64,000 nt of DNA from Haemonchus contortus (Eukaryota; Nematoda; Chromadorea; Rhabditida; Trichostrongylidae), in assembly GCA_000469685.2 (NCBI GenBank), contig LS997564.1:11200091-11264090 (forward strand), read 5' to 3'. Positions 13,870-25,560 of the stretch are shown in pieces. Below the pieces are notes generated by a model. It was not told the DNA's origin. It did no database searches and saw only the letters and a program-made list of their open reading frames with translations. How positions within the stretch are numbered: the stretch's first letter is position 1; every line of letters starts with the position of its first letter. The position numbers and the translations under genes were made by a program.

Positions 13870-16485
13870 GATCTTCAGGATCTTGACCAAGCAGTTGCCT
13901 ACAATAAACCTTCATCTACATACACTGACAAGATGTAATGGCACACATAATTTTCTTGTGGCCACAATGAATGAGGACATTCCAAGCATTAAACATCAAG
14001 CAGCTGCACGTCAGCGGTTTTCTGGCCGTCATTGTTTTGAGCCGATATTGCCTCAATCTTCTTCACACACCTGTTTTCCTTCTCATCTCAATGAGCCACT
14101 TTTTGGAACACTGCCAATGCAAAACTCTCTAACACATGCTGAACAGTACTGGATATTGTACTAAAACCATTTCTTTTGAATAATCCCACAAATTACGCGC
14201 TTGGTATTGCTCGCATTATTGAGTGGGTATCGATTTTTTGAGTATTAGAAAAAAGATTAGGTAGGTGACAGGATCGATAGTGGGCATTTCTTGTAAAAAT
14301 TTTTGTGAACGAATAATTCAAGTTGCTTACGTAAACAATAATATACATGGAAATAAGCAAAAATCATCGAAAAAAATCACCAAAAATTATTTTCGCTAAC
14401 ATAATCTATACATGTTGACTATAAAACTATTACGGTGCAGTGTTGTGAGTTGAAATTGATTTGCCTATTTAAATTTAACTTCCCAATGTCCACTCTCACG
14501 ACATACACCAATACACCAACTCTCACTGATGGAAGACAAATAGTTCAAGAATTCTTTCGTTGAAGACGACTTCTTCGATACTTACATTTATACTTAGCGA
14601 CAGCGACAGCGACAGACCACTCACTCCTGTCTTTCCTTCATTGGGTTCTATGGGGTACGAACTACTCGATTCTTCTCCTTAACTTTAAAATTAAGTAGCC
14701 TAGATGCGGCCTACTATGAATGGAAACGTTTTTGAAGTGGCTAACAACCGCCGCGAATGCGAGCGTCAATTGCTCCCCAGATGCTCATTCACTGGGGGAA
14801 GCTCGTCGTACTAGCTCCAACGCTCCTCAGGAACTAGTGGCCGAGGTTCGCCCTCGAGGACCAGACAACATGTGTCCCCCAATCCCTTCAGTGCCCTGCA
14901 ATCCAATTGTTCAGAGAACTTCATCGTTTTAGGGGGCAGCCTTTATTCAATAAAGGTGATCGATACGTCTGATGCCTTAAGGAGAAAACAAAGAAGAGGC
15001 TTTGTTAGTGCCATTTGCCCTATGTCGCCTTGGAATCATGCCTGAGCCACGTGCAACTGTCAACCTTGGGATAAGAAGAGAAAAATTGCCTTTTAAGGAT
15101 TTCTATCAGTTAGGTTTTCATTTCTCGAAATTATAACCAACGAAGTTCAAGAGCTTCTGAGCTATATGAGACCTCAATATTCTGCGACATGCGTGGAGCC
15201 GACTCCGGTTTATGAGCACCAGGTCTGTGGGTATTCCATTCAGCTGTTTTTCAGGGTAGCTCGCATCGCAGAGTCTCTGCCTATTCAAAAGATTAACAGA
15301 CTCTTTTTCAGCACTCAACAATTGAATATGAAAGCATTTCTATTCAAGCCCTTACAATAGTACATCTGGGTGTTTGTAATTAGGATAGGCAGTCATAGTT
15401 TTTTCGTAGTTTCGGAAGCTTTCGCACAAAAAGGTCAGCATTATAGTGATTTCTTGGGACGATTTCGAATTTTGTCGGTTTTAATGACATTTCAAAAGTT
15501 CCTTTCTCATTTTGCCGTTTAACGGTACGCATAGGACTTGAATATGTAGCTCCGGATAAATAAATTTTTGGCGCCTTCCCAACATATGACGAAGGGGATG
15601 TCTTTTATTTTATTCAATTTATTTTATTTATGTTATTCCAGAAACTTTCGTAAGGTAGTCGAAGAAGAGGTCGGTAGAAAGCCCTCCGTTAAATTAGAGT
15701 GTTGTATTGGCATAGCCTATCAGTACTGCCGGCAGCGCGACATATTTTGGGTGACCTAACGACCCTTGACACTCACGGAATGTCAGGAATGAATTCCGAA
15801 TAGCACAGCAGGGATGTGAGATCGAAGATTCCGCGGGAGCCCTGGAATAAACAGCAACTGTTCAGTGACCAGCCCCAAACCCAAGAAAGCTGATCCCAGC
15901 AATTTCTTCAAACCATATGGAGCAACTAGGATCCTGAAAGACGGCTCGAGAACATCACTAGTTCTTAAAGGACCAGTCCGGACACGTCTCGAAAAGTCGC
16001 ATATTCGTGAAATGAAATTTGAATATGTGGAATGCCTCACAGGAAGTAATCAAGCCAACTCTTTGCACTTTTTCTATCCTGTATCCTATGACTTCGTCGT
16101 TTCCGAAATCGAATTCACACACGTAGTACTTTTTTTCACAGTAGTTACGGCAATTTCATTCAGACTTCATCCAGTTGCCCTACAGGCCTCCTACACTGAT
16201 GTCCTTCAAAGAGTTTCTTCTCGGTTATTTTTTCATTCAAACTTTGAGAGGGCCATTTGGCAAGTGGACAGACTTCGTTCTGGCCACCGCATTTGAATTT
16301 CTGACGTGCTACTCAAGGCTGTGTGCCCTTTCCAGTTATTAATTGAGATTTGGAACTGGTTGCTTCCATCAATCTTCGTCCATCATAAATCTGAAAAGGA
16401 CAGTAGCGGGTGGGAGAGAAGGGAAGGAATAAAGGCGTGAGATCTTTCCAGAATACGCCACGCAACTAACTCTCTCTTGGAATTG

Positions 16486-16694
16486 TCAGCTCATCTGCTT
16501 TTTATTCTTCACGGTCTTGAAATCGTCGCTGTTTTCATGCTCATAACGAATGCGGAACGATAACGACCCTGGGAGGATAAAAACTTTGGCGGCCTTGAGC
16601 GGATTGGGCTCCGGTATTGAATTCAAGACCACGGGCGTGGGAGCGGTGTTTTGGGCAGCTGACTCGTCATGCTTATAACTACCGTAATCGTAAT
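16486..16694 (-). other. Exon-like open frame, unrecognised
   Basis: A minus-strand frame opens after TTCTCAG and runs 69 codons to a TGA, reading DYDYGSYKHDESAAQNTAP at its start and ending in a lysine-rich tail. The acceptor and composition are consistent with a terminal coding exon. I recognise no family and found no matching upstream exon. It may be a gene nested in the CHP intron or chance. Confidence 0.22.
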
Positions 16695-18049
16695 CTGAGA
16701 ACAAATCTTACTAACTCAAATTACTGGCTAACGGATCGATTTCATGTCCGGATTAAGGTGTTAGGGAAGTTCTAGCAACCGTTAGTAGCCATGCAGTTCA
16801 GGGTGTTCATCCCATTCATCATGTCATATAGCAGCAGACTCGGCCCGACTCCTCGAGGGCGGTGTCCATGGTGCGATGAGGGGGCGGGCCCCCTCGGCAC
16901 TGATTTCCCTGCTTCACAGCACGAGCAGTTTTCTTCTCATCAAAACGCAATCAATCTCCAGCCATCAGCTGCATTTGCCAGTTTCACGGCCCTTTCTTTC
17001 CAATCCTCTTCACGTGTGACCATTCTTCCCGAAAATTCGTATTGAGCATGCTTCGATTTACGTACTCAATCGATCAATAATTGATTTTTCTTTCACTCAC
17101 TATCGAGTTTTTGGTAAAATACAATGCAGGGTTTATAGTAATTCATGTTCATTAGCAAACGGTTGGATAGACCACCAAAGAAAGGAATTCACTGTGAAAA
17201 AGTGCTAAAGAATAGCTCCAGGAAGGGAACCCGAAAAGAAAGCCTACTAAGAGCTCAATCACAAACACAATGGAACTCTGTATAGGATTGATTGGGATGG
17301 GTGTAGCTTGGATTTTTTATTTTTTGGGTCATTTTCTTTGCATTTCCAGCTCATCCCTCCCCAATCGCTCATTTGACGTTAGCCCAAGGTAAATAAAATA
17401 GATGAAAATATAGAATGTCGTAATTTAAGGTGCTGCCCTTAGGTTGATGCTCTTTGGCGTGTGAAAATTCCTCAATCACTACTGAGTTTATGAGTCTAGG
17501 GCAGGATTCCAAGGTATAGAGACCAGAGCCTCTCTCCCATGAGTGTGTTCCCTCAATAAATCATGTTTAGTCCAATTCGATACTGCCTCCTTGAATTCGG
17601 CTGGGAAATACTATGCCCGTTTTTTGGACTTAGGCGCTATTGCTCTATGATTCATTGCGTCGATGGAATGGGCATTTTATAGTCACTTCGATCCTATTTC
17701 GGACTTGCTCCGTACCAATACCACATTCAAGAGAAGAGAATGACTGAAGTCATACTCTCATTGTTCTCCAGCAAGAGATGCTCCCAACTTGGTGAGCATT
17801 ACAGGAAAGAATAACGATTCTTCAACATTGACTGGCCCCATTAAAAGATTTCGAAGTATCCAGCTTTCATCAGAATCATTGTGATACCTTCACTATATAT
17901 TTGTCTGGAGAGTCTGCATTTGTTCTGTTGATCGTGTGGGCCAACAGAAGTATAAATCAGTGATGTCATTCACCATCCCAATTTGGCATCAATGAAACCC
18001 CTTGGCGAAAAATTAGAAGAAGAATTGCTCTATTTTTATTGGCTGATAT

Positions 18050-18115
18050 CGGTTTGGGATTTGATCCTCGGACCACGCGCGGGGTAGTGTGCCACTAGGC
18101 ATCATCCCACTTCCA
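18050..18115 (-). repeat. tRNA-derived SINE candidate
   Basis: On the minus strand an A-box-like TGCCTAGTGG (complement of about 18,091-18,100) is followed by a B-box-like GGATCAAATCC (complement of 18,057-18,067). Spacing suits an internal Pol III promoter. It lacks a complete cloverleaf, so it is called a SINE fragment. Confidence 0.35.
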
Positions 18116-18415
18116 CTCTAAACGGAGTAATAAGAAACTTAGAACGATGAAGTAGTCTTGATTACTCGAAGCTAGGTAAGTATCAATCAGGGTTGGTGTG
18201 GATAGCTAATTACTGTCTCACAACTACCGGAATATCCTGAATTCTACAATAATACTGGTGGCAGACCGGACTTTTGAATGCTTGACCCTATTCACTTCTC
18301 CCAGAAAACTTATTTTCCCCAATGGAGTCCCAATCCAAATAGAAGCTCCTAAACTGTTTGTAAGCCTTCGAAATCCTAGCAGATTTGAATTATGAGGTGC
18401 GTTGATCGATGAGAT

Positions 18416-18633
18416 TCAGCAGTTCGTTGTGGATCGACGACTCTTAGTTCCTTGTTGAAACCATTGCCTCAATCCAGAAAAGTCTTCGTTCAAAAGACAA
18501 ACGATAGATGGTGCAAGACCCTGGCATCCTACTCCGTCCCCTTCCCATTCACCGACGAAGTCCTGCTGATGGTTATTTGCAAAGTCATTAATACATTTCC
18601 GGCGGAAACGTTCCAGCGTTCCAAGCCGGATAT
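18416..18633 (-). other. Exon-like open frame, unrecognised
   Basis: A minus-strand frame of 72 codons follows an acceptor-like TATTGACAG and ends at TGA (18,416-18,418). The translation is mixed in composition and rich in Gly, Gln and Trp. I do not recognise a domain and cannot find a phase-compatible upstream exon, so it may be chance. Confidence 0.2.
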
Positions 18634-20458
18634 CTGTCAATATACATCTTTAAAGGATGAAATTACTAAAGTTGACATCCGCTCAGGCCTGGAAGTTACG
18701 GTATTACGGTTACGGTAGTTACGGTGACGATTACAAGTACGTAGTTGAATAGAAGTACGTACATATAGCTCCGTACAGCCAACAGCCGACATCGACCACC
18801 TTATCCGTACAATCATGGGGGAGGTTACAGAAGTTGCTCGAACAGCCCATGTTCCTTCCCCATGAGAGATCCCTGGAGCTTCAAGTTCCCTTTACACACA
18901 AGGAAGTTGTACTCCCTTGTTTTGATTCCTAATGCGAAGTTCCTCTTAATGAGCGTCACTCCTCTCGTAATTGCCAGTCCTTTCCTGTCCCGTTCAGGGG
19001 AAAACTTTGAATTATTAATCCGAGACTACCGCCTCGAATGCAGTGTAGATATAATTAGCAAAATGCAAATTAACGTGCCATTCGCTAGGCTGAAGAACTA
19101 AATGATTTATTATAATAGCTGTAATTGCTGGGATAGAGAAACAATTTATCAGAATCAAATATTAGATTGATTATCGGTTGAGGTTTTGCCAAACAAATGG
19201 CTCTAGAGAACCTTTGATGAGAATCATCCAAAATACCCATTCTGGAGCTTCAGATTCTTTGTCCCCCTTCCATACTGAAGGTTAACTGAAACTATTTCAA
19301 GGAGTAATTCTGACAGTAAAATCTAACCCTGGTCCGAAGTTTTAATTCTGCCCAGGACAACCAGGGTTCCTTCCTTCGAACTCTCCTAATTGATACCACA
19401 CTCGCATATGAGCATAAAAGCACCGATTTCTTGTATATTGTCCCCGAGCGTTATTGTTGAGCCACACACCCTTTCAAAGCCCACTATGAATAGAAGTAGA
19501 ATGCGTGGGGTACCTTAGACGGAAGTTATTCACACCAGAACCTTCGCTTTCGACTGTTACGACTTTGATGTGATTGGGTTGGGAAGCTTATCACAAGTCA
19601 GTACCGTTATTGAAGTAACGGACAAATCCATGAAACTTGAGCAGACTAAAAATTTTCAATGGCGACAACATCGGTCGAAATTCGATCCCTTACAATCACT
19701 TTCGACCCGAACACATGTTGAATGTTCTTTTGATATATGGGAAGGTTTTGGATGTTTCAAAAATCCTTCCCGAACAGACAGCCACATTCAAACATACTCA
19801 ACGAAAAGTAGGGACATACTCAACAAATTGTACGTTGTAAAGTGATTCATCTCTTAGTTATGTTTCTCGATGATTGGGGCGAGTATCATCCTACTGTCTT
19901 TGGTCATATTTATGGTGACCTGATAGCCATCAGAAAAAAAATATTTTAAAATATTAAAAAAGTGCTCCCCCTTGTTTCTGAGTCAAGGGAAATATTAACA
20001 TATTTTGAACGTGTTTTCAACCAAAAGTTTTAGGAATGAAACTTTGCATTCATTGGATAGGAAGTACTTAAACAGTGAACGATATGTATGTCCCTGATAC
20101 TTAAAAGCGGGGTACAAATAGCAGCACCTTAGTAATCTCTCTTCCTCTCTTGACCTTTTTACTGATATACGATATTTTCATGACGAGATAGAATGGGTCG
20201 AAATGACTTTTCATAATTTTCATGGCTTTCATTCGTTGTGAAATTGTTCTGGACTGCTCCATAGGCTAGCTTTTGAAAATGCAATGAATCTCGAGTCCAA
20301 AAATTTTATTTTATTCTGCACGAGCCAGTTAGCGCCCCATGTAAGAACACTATATCGCATCTTATCTGAGGAGAGTATTCAACTAATACGCTAATACGCT
20401 CGACTACCTTTTCCTTAAAGGCACCGTTCACGATAAAAAAAGTTATTGAGTTCTTATC

Positions 20459-20489
<31 letters not shown>

Positions 20490-21161
20490 TTCATGCGTTC
20501 CATGACGCGCTGCATTGGGACATATGGCTGCTCGCGGACAACAATCATACAGCATAAATGAAAGAAAAAAAATAAAAATTAACAAACCAAACAAGTGAAA
20601 TAAAATAAAGTTGGAACGATGCTTCGTCATAAAACTCAGGATTAGTTAACAAATCATGAATGTTGATGTGTAGTAGCAGAGACCTAGACCAGAGAGTCGC
20701 TCAGTGCGCAGCCTTCCCTAGAGCAGAGGCGAAAATGAAGGAATGACACTGTGAGATCAAAGCTCAACCCTTGCGATAGAATTAGGAATTAAGAGGCTAG
20801 GAGGGCCCTGGTCTCGAGATCTGTTGGGCAAACGCTGCAGAGTGAGCCAGCACCAGCCGGCCATGGTGCCCTTCGCCACGTGGGGTCATGGGAATTTACC
20901 GGCACTTCGGGACACGGGTATGCCGGCCACCCACGTGGAACCGGCAAACTTGGCAAAATCTGCCGCACATCACCCTACGTCAACCAGACCAGAGACCTCC
21001 TTACCGTATGAAGTTTAGGGGCTTCGGTGGTGCTTGTCGTTGTGAAATGGGTCCAATGGGTATCATTCTGGCGAAGGAGGAACTAGTAGGGAAGCTACGC
21101 TACCTGAGCGACTGGGAGAAGAAACAGTATAGGGACAGTATTAGAAGAAAACAAAACGGAA

Positions 21162-23966
21162 CTACGATACATCTTCCAAGCCAAGAGCGTCCAACAAATT
21201 GACCTTGTGCAATGCTGTTTTGAACTGAGAAGAGTTTTGACACGCTAAGACAGATGAAGGCAGTCGCGACAGCCATCGAGTAGTACGTAAAATGAAGCTG
21301 TTGTAGCGGAGTTGTTTGTGGAATCTGCCCATTTTATGGCCGAAAAACTGGAAGCCGTCTCGCCGTCCATTCGAGGGTCGGAATACCCAAAACATCGAAG
21401 GCCGAAGTCGCAGTTCTCCCTTAAGTATCTTAAATGCAAGAACCAAGTCAGTTATAATCCTTCTGTGGAAAAGACTCTTCAAATTCAACTTCCGAAGACG
21501 GGTTCCATAGGGTGGCAGTGTGTCAGGATAGTTCGTACTGGGGAATGCTTTGTAGTACAATATACGAGTAAAAGTTTTTTGCACTTTTTCAATCTTTTGG
21601 ATATCCTTGACCAGATGTGGGCTCCAAATTGGGCTACAGTATTCGACAATGGGAAGAACATATGATTTGAAAAGTCTGATCCACATGTCAACATCGGCAC
21701 AGTGAATGTTTCTGAATAAGAGATAGACCAACCTGAGCGCTTTATTACTAGCCTCGTCCACGTGAGCACTCCAGCTCAAGTTTTTCGCTACCATGACACC
21801 CAAGTCTTTGATTTGCTCCCGATGTTTTATGATGGTCTCATCCGGAAAGAGTACATCAATTGGGGATGCTCCAAGTGAGAAGGAGTACGTTTTGCTCGCA
21901 TTAATTTCCAATCTCCATGAGGTTGCACAACTGAGCATTTTTTCAACGGACTTATTTAACGCCATCTGAGCTTCATGTTTTTCTTCCAGCGCATAAGTCG
22001 CTGCTACTTTTATGTCATCAGCAAAACCGGCAACGGTGATCCTGTTGTCGGTTTTGAGATGTTCAAGTAAATCGCAAGTGTAGATGAGGAAAAGCAGCGG
22101 CGACAACACGCCACCTTGCGGGACTCCGGATGAACACTCTCTAAATGCCGAGAAGCTGTCTCCAAAACGGACGCTAAATTTCCACCCTTCCAAATATGAT
22201 CTGAATAAATCCAAGGCCCCATCTCTGACTCCAATACTCTCAAGCCTGGCTAACAGCCTAGAATGACATACTCTATCAAAGGCTTTGCTCAGATCGAAGT
22301 AAACTATATCAACATTTTTCCCACTGTTGAGGGCTTCAATCCAATAATGAGTACAACTTAGCAATTGCGTACATGTGGATGCCCCTGGGAGAAAGCCATG
22401 CTGCTCAGGAGCAATAAGATTGAGCCTCGTGATCCAATCCAGAAGTTCTTTCTTGATGATTTTCTCAAAAATTTTCAGAGGAGTAGGCAAGATGCTTATG
22501 GGTCTGAAGTTTGACACGAGATTGCTAGTGGCACTTTTGGGAATAGGAGTGATGAAAGAGTTTTTCCATATAGCGGGGATTTGACCTAGCAGAAGACTTA
22601 TGTTGAAGATGTGAGCGAGAGGGGCGGCAAGATAATTTGAGTAGTCTTTGAAAAAAACTTGTGGTATCCCATCAGCTGTGAGTGAGAGTGACGGCTTCAG
22701 AGTTTTCAGATATCTCAGCACCGTGTCAGGGGAGATACAGGGTAGCACAAAGCGCTCAGTAGACACTGAAGGCAACGTCATGGCGCATTCTGAGGGTTTA
22801 CCATAAACACTGGCAAAATAGGAAGCGATAGCCTCAGCTTTCGCAACATCAGTTGAATACTTTTTGCCTTCAGAGTCTTCCAAAATTTTATGCGTATTAG
22901 AACCTGCTTTGACTTTTTTGATATAGCTGAAAAGCTTTTTCATATTATTTTCTTTAGCCAACTTCCTTGTTTTGTATGCTAAGTACCGCCTGACGTGGTA
23001 ATCAAGGTTCTTTGAAATCTCAACAAATTGCGCACTTTTTGTCGGTTGCGACGAGTGGAGAAACAGTCGATTCCGCTGCTCAAAAAGATTCATGATATGC
23101 TTAGGATATCTGTTAGACGCGCACTTCTCGAATAGGCGGAGAGGAACATGGCGATCAATGATATCTCGTATAATAGCAGCAAATCGATCGTATGCATCGT
23201 CGGCATCAGTATAGTTATTCAAAATTAGCATCCAGTCGAGATTGGCTAGTTCATGCTTAATTTGTGCCCTGTCAGCGCCTTTGTAATCTCTGTAAGGAGT
23301 ACTCTCACTCTTCAGCCAAAGGGAGTTTACTTTAAAAGAAACGATGTTGTGGTCGGATGTTGATAGGGGGGCGTGTGAGGAAACGTCGGAGATGCAGTGC
23401 GCATCTGACAGAACAAGATCGAGAATCCTGTCATCTCTGGTCGGGAAGGTGACATACTGCTGAAGGGAAAGGTTCTCGAAATAGGTGAGAAACTTTTGGG
23501 CCGTTGGGTTTGCAGCAGTACGGGTGCCCCAATCAATATCGAGGTTAAAATCCCCGAGGACGACTGTGTTGTAGGGTATCGATGCAACTAAGTCAGACAT
23601 AATGCCAATCAATCGATCATCTTGAATCGAGGTAGACCTGGGTGGACGATAAACAAGGAGAAATCTTTGCTTACGCGAATCAGGAAAACAAACATCAAAG
23701 CATAAAACATCAGAACTGAGAGAGCTGCAATCAAACACTATTTTCTCAATTAGAAGAAAGTTGTGAAGAAAAACACATACACCTCCTCCTGCCTTAGCTT
23801 GCCTATCTTTTCTAATGAGGGTGTATGGGAACACAGAACAAAGTTCTGAATCAGTGATCTTGCCACTGAGCCAGGACTCAGTTACGAAGATTATGCTGGG
23901 TTTAGAAGTTTCCATTATATAGTGTAGGTGGTGGACTTTATTCACTAGGCTACGAGCGTTCATCAA
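21162..23966 (-). CDS. LINE ORF2: APE endonuclease-reverse transcriptase
   Basis: A 934-codon frame encoding the enzymes for target-primed reverse transcription. The N-terminal ~230 residues form an apurinic-type endonuclease, with FVTESWL, VVLGDFNLDIDW and a late STSDHNIV motif holding catalytic Asp and His. The reverse transcriptase follows in the usual order: NFRPISILP, EQHGFLPG, VYFDLSKAFDRV, GVPQGGVLSPLLF and the catalytic box GFADDIK. The C-terminal region is the ~250-residue tail usual for CR1/L2 elements. All key residues are present and there is no internal stop. The listed first codon is TTG; the first ATG is the next codon, 36 nt past the ORF1 stop. The frame is open upstream through the ORF1 stop in the -1 phase, so translation may begin in ORF1. 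Confidence 0.93.
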   Translation of the reverse strand: MMNARSLVNKVHHLHYIMETSKPSIIFVTESWLSGKITDSELCSVFPYTLIRKDRQAKAGGGVCVFLHNFLLIEKIVFDCSSLSSDVLCFDVCFPDSRKQRFLLVYRPPRSTSIQDDRLIGIMSDLVASIPYNTVVLGDFNLDIDWGTRTAANPTAQKFLTYFENLSLQQYVTFPTRDDRILDLVLSDAHCISDVSSHAPLSTSDHNIVSFKVNSLWLKSESTPYRDYKGADRAQIKHELANLDWMLILNNYTDADDAYDRFAAIIRDIIDRHVPLRLFEKCASNRYPKHIMNLFEQRNRLFLHSSQPTKSAQFVEISKNLDYHVRRYLAYKTRKLAKENNMKKLFSYIKKVKAGSNTHKILEDSEGKKYSTDVAKAEAIASYFASVYGKPSECAMTLPSVSTERFVLPCISPDTVLRYLKTLKPSLSLTADGIPQVFFKDYSNYLAAPLAHIFNISLLLGQIPAIWKNSFITPIPKSATSNLVSNFRPISILPTPLKIFEKIIKKELLDWITRLNLIAPEQHGFLPGASTCTQLLSCTHYWIEALNSGKNVDIVYFDLSKAFDRVCHSRLLARLESIGVRDGALDLFRSYLEGWKFSVRFGDSFSAFRECSSGVPQGGVLSPLLFLIYTCDLLEHLKTDNRITVAGFADDIKVAATYALEEKHEAQMALNKSVEKMLSCATSWRLEINASKTYSFSLGASPIDVLFPDETIIKHREQIKDLGVMVAKNLSWSAHVDEASNKALRLVYLLFRNIHCADVDMWIRLFKSYVLPIVEYCSPIWSPHLVKDIQKIEKVQKTFTRILYYKAFPSTNYPDTLPPYGTRLRKLNLKSLFHRRIITDLVLAFKILKGELRLRPSMFWVFRPSNGRRDGFQFFGHKMGRFHKQLRYNSFILRTTRWLSRLPSSVLACQNSSQFKTALHKVNLLDALGLEDVS

Positions 23967-23998
23967 AAGACAATTTGACCAGCAATTGATTTGGGAAC

Positions 23999-24679
23999 CT
24001 AGTTTTTTGAATATTGCACGGAGGGGGTATGTGTGTTTTTTACATTTGATATGTCTGATGCCTTGATAATTTCTCCTTTGTACACCACATAAACTTTTTT
24101 ACCATTGTATTCTTTATCATTTAACTCACGAGCTTTGCTTCGTAGATCACGTTCTTTATTGCGCTCATCAATGGTCATTGATCGGCGCACGAACACTGTC
24201 CTATAATCCGATATAGCACGTAGCTTGCGAGCCTTGGATAAAGTCTCTAACATGAATCGACGAGAAGAAAACATGCATTTTACAACACGAGGTTTTCCCT
24301 CCACACCTCGGCCCATCCTGTAAACTTCTACAGGACGGGTCTCGATGTCCAGCGAATCAAGTATGCCTGTAATGTACTTCTCCGTATGTGCTTGACGCAA
24401 AGACGGAGATAAATCACTCTGAGCCTCAGGTATACCATAAAAAACTACTGACCTCTGCCTCTTGTCGCTATCCACTACGTCCTTAGACAGCAAAGGTAGC
24501 TTACTTAGAAAACGGTCGAGAAGCTGAATGACTTCAGGAGCCTTAGATACCAGAATTCCTTGAATTTGGTTCAGCAGGGTAATACAGTCATTGTCCAGAA
24601 TAGAATCAGCCAGTTTGCTGGCCATAGGTAGCGACTGGAAGCTTGGTCCATAGGTTTTTTGGGTAGGAACTGGGGCCAT
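23999..24679 (-). CDS. LINE ORF1: RNA-binding chaperone-like protein
   Basis: A 226-codon frame from an ATG at 24,679. ORF1 proteins of CR1/L2-type elements bind element RNA and form the ribonucleoprotein (family knowledge). Residues ~75-190 look like an RRM-like fold followed by a basic C-terminal domain: SVVFYGIPEAQ is the first strand, YRMGRG and RVVKCMF follow, and a basic segment RRSMTIDERNKERDLRSKA comes next. The same order occurs in ORF1 of the LINE at 45 kb. The frame ends in TCA AAA AAC TAG, placing a slippery A AAA AAC heptamer against the stop. Confidence 0.82.
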   Translation of the reverse strand: MAPVPTQKTYGPSFQSLPMASKLADSILDNDCITLLNQIQGILVSKAPEVIQLLDRFLSKLPLLSKDVVDSDKRQRSVVFYGIPEAQSDLSPSLRQAHTEKYITGILDSLDIETRPVEVYRMGRGVEGKPRVVKCMFSSRRFMLETLSKARKLRAISDYRTVFVRRSMTIDERNKERDLRSKARELNDKEYNGKKVYVVYKGEIIKASDISNVKNTHTPSVQYSKN

Positions 24680-25560
24680 TTTAGCGGATCAATTAGGTCG
24701 ACCGCTCGCAGTGGGCGCGGGAAGACGAATGATATTAATACCCAGCGGCCCCACGGGTTGTAGAAGGGACCCTCTCAGCCCCCCCCCCCCCAATCTCGAC
24801 GTCCAGGACATAGTGGCAGCCCCGTTGTTGCCGTAGTTCGCGTTCCCGCCTCTCGATCGGTGCCACGCCAGACGAGTGTCGAGACTATACAGATTGCTAT
24901 TATTCTTTCTAGGACCCACGCACAATCAGCTAATCGCCGAGTGATGAGGCGATGTTTTTCTCCCATTCTTTTTTCCTCTGTTTTTCTTTTTGCTGCCACA
25001 ATCCCTTATTCAATTTCCTACTCCTAGAGGCTGAAAAAGGTGAGCTACTTTCGCTATCACTAGGGTTTTTAGGTTTATTTATGCTTATAAGTAAATGAAT
25101 TTTTGCTTACCATTGTCTGTTATTCGCACCAGGACCCACACCCGCGCAGTGAAACGCACTGTTTAGCTCGTCCGGGCGCCCCACTCTTCTTCATTTTTCT
25201 TGTTTCATTCTCGTCCAGCCCCCTTTTTGACGGTTTTTCGAAGCCTTTTTTTCACTTTTGAAACACATATGCACGCAGTTTCTTCACCTCGGTCGCACTA
25301 GTTTCGATCTTGTCTTCCATTTTTCATCATAATCTGGATTACCCAAAATTATCGTGAATGGTGCCTTTAAATCGCAGTCGCTGAAACGGCTCCATATAGA
25401 ATGGTAAACGCTAATTTATCCTCAGCAGACCCTCTGACTCCAGTAGTAGTTGGAAAAATCATTAGTTAGTCTTCATGAGTGGATATTAAATTTGTAGCTA
25501 CCCCGAACAGATTATTGATGCCATGGGTAAATGGAGCAGAAATAAATCGTTTCAATAGTA

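Larger units (their letters stand above)
20459..24800 (-). mobile_element. CR1/L2-like LINE, copy 1, near full length
   Basis: This non-LTR retrotransposon carries ORF1 (23,999-24,679), ORF2 (21,162-23,966), a 3' UTR of about 0.67 kb and a 3' tail of eight AATA-type units at 20,459-20,490. Just before the tail the element strand has GCGT..ACGC (loop CATGGA) followed by ATGAATAAATAAATA, nearly the same end as the second LINE at 48.88 kb. The 5' boundary is not sharp: by analogy with the second copy (about 106 bp leader) it should lie near 24,790, next to a run of C. No target duplication was found. Both ORFs are open, so the insertion looks young. Confidence 0.85.
20415..25370. mobile_element. 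TTAA-flanked inverted-repeat element, split by a LINE
   Basis: The sequence TTAAAGGCACCGTTCACGAT, continued by AA, at 20,415-20,436 recurs in inverted orientation at 25,349-25,370 with one mismatch. TTAA lies at both outer edges, the target used by piggyBac-type transposases. The minus-strand LINE of 20,459-~24,800 sits between the two ends, so the outer element is older. Without the LINE the host element would be roughly 0.6 kb. No transposase frame remains, so its superfamily rests only on TTAA and is inference. Confidence 0.5.

Noticed and set aside
21312..21665. Plus-strand frames across the LINE ORF2 region
   Set aside because: They are antisense shadows of the reverse transcriptase frame, as are the small frames over 46,272-48,037.
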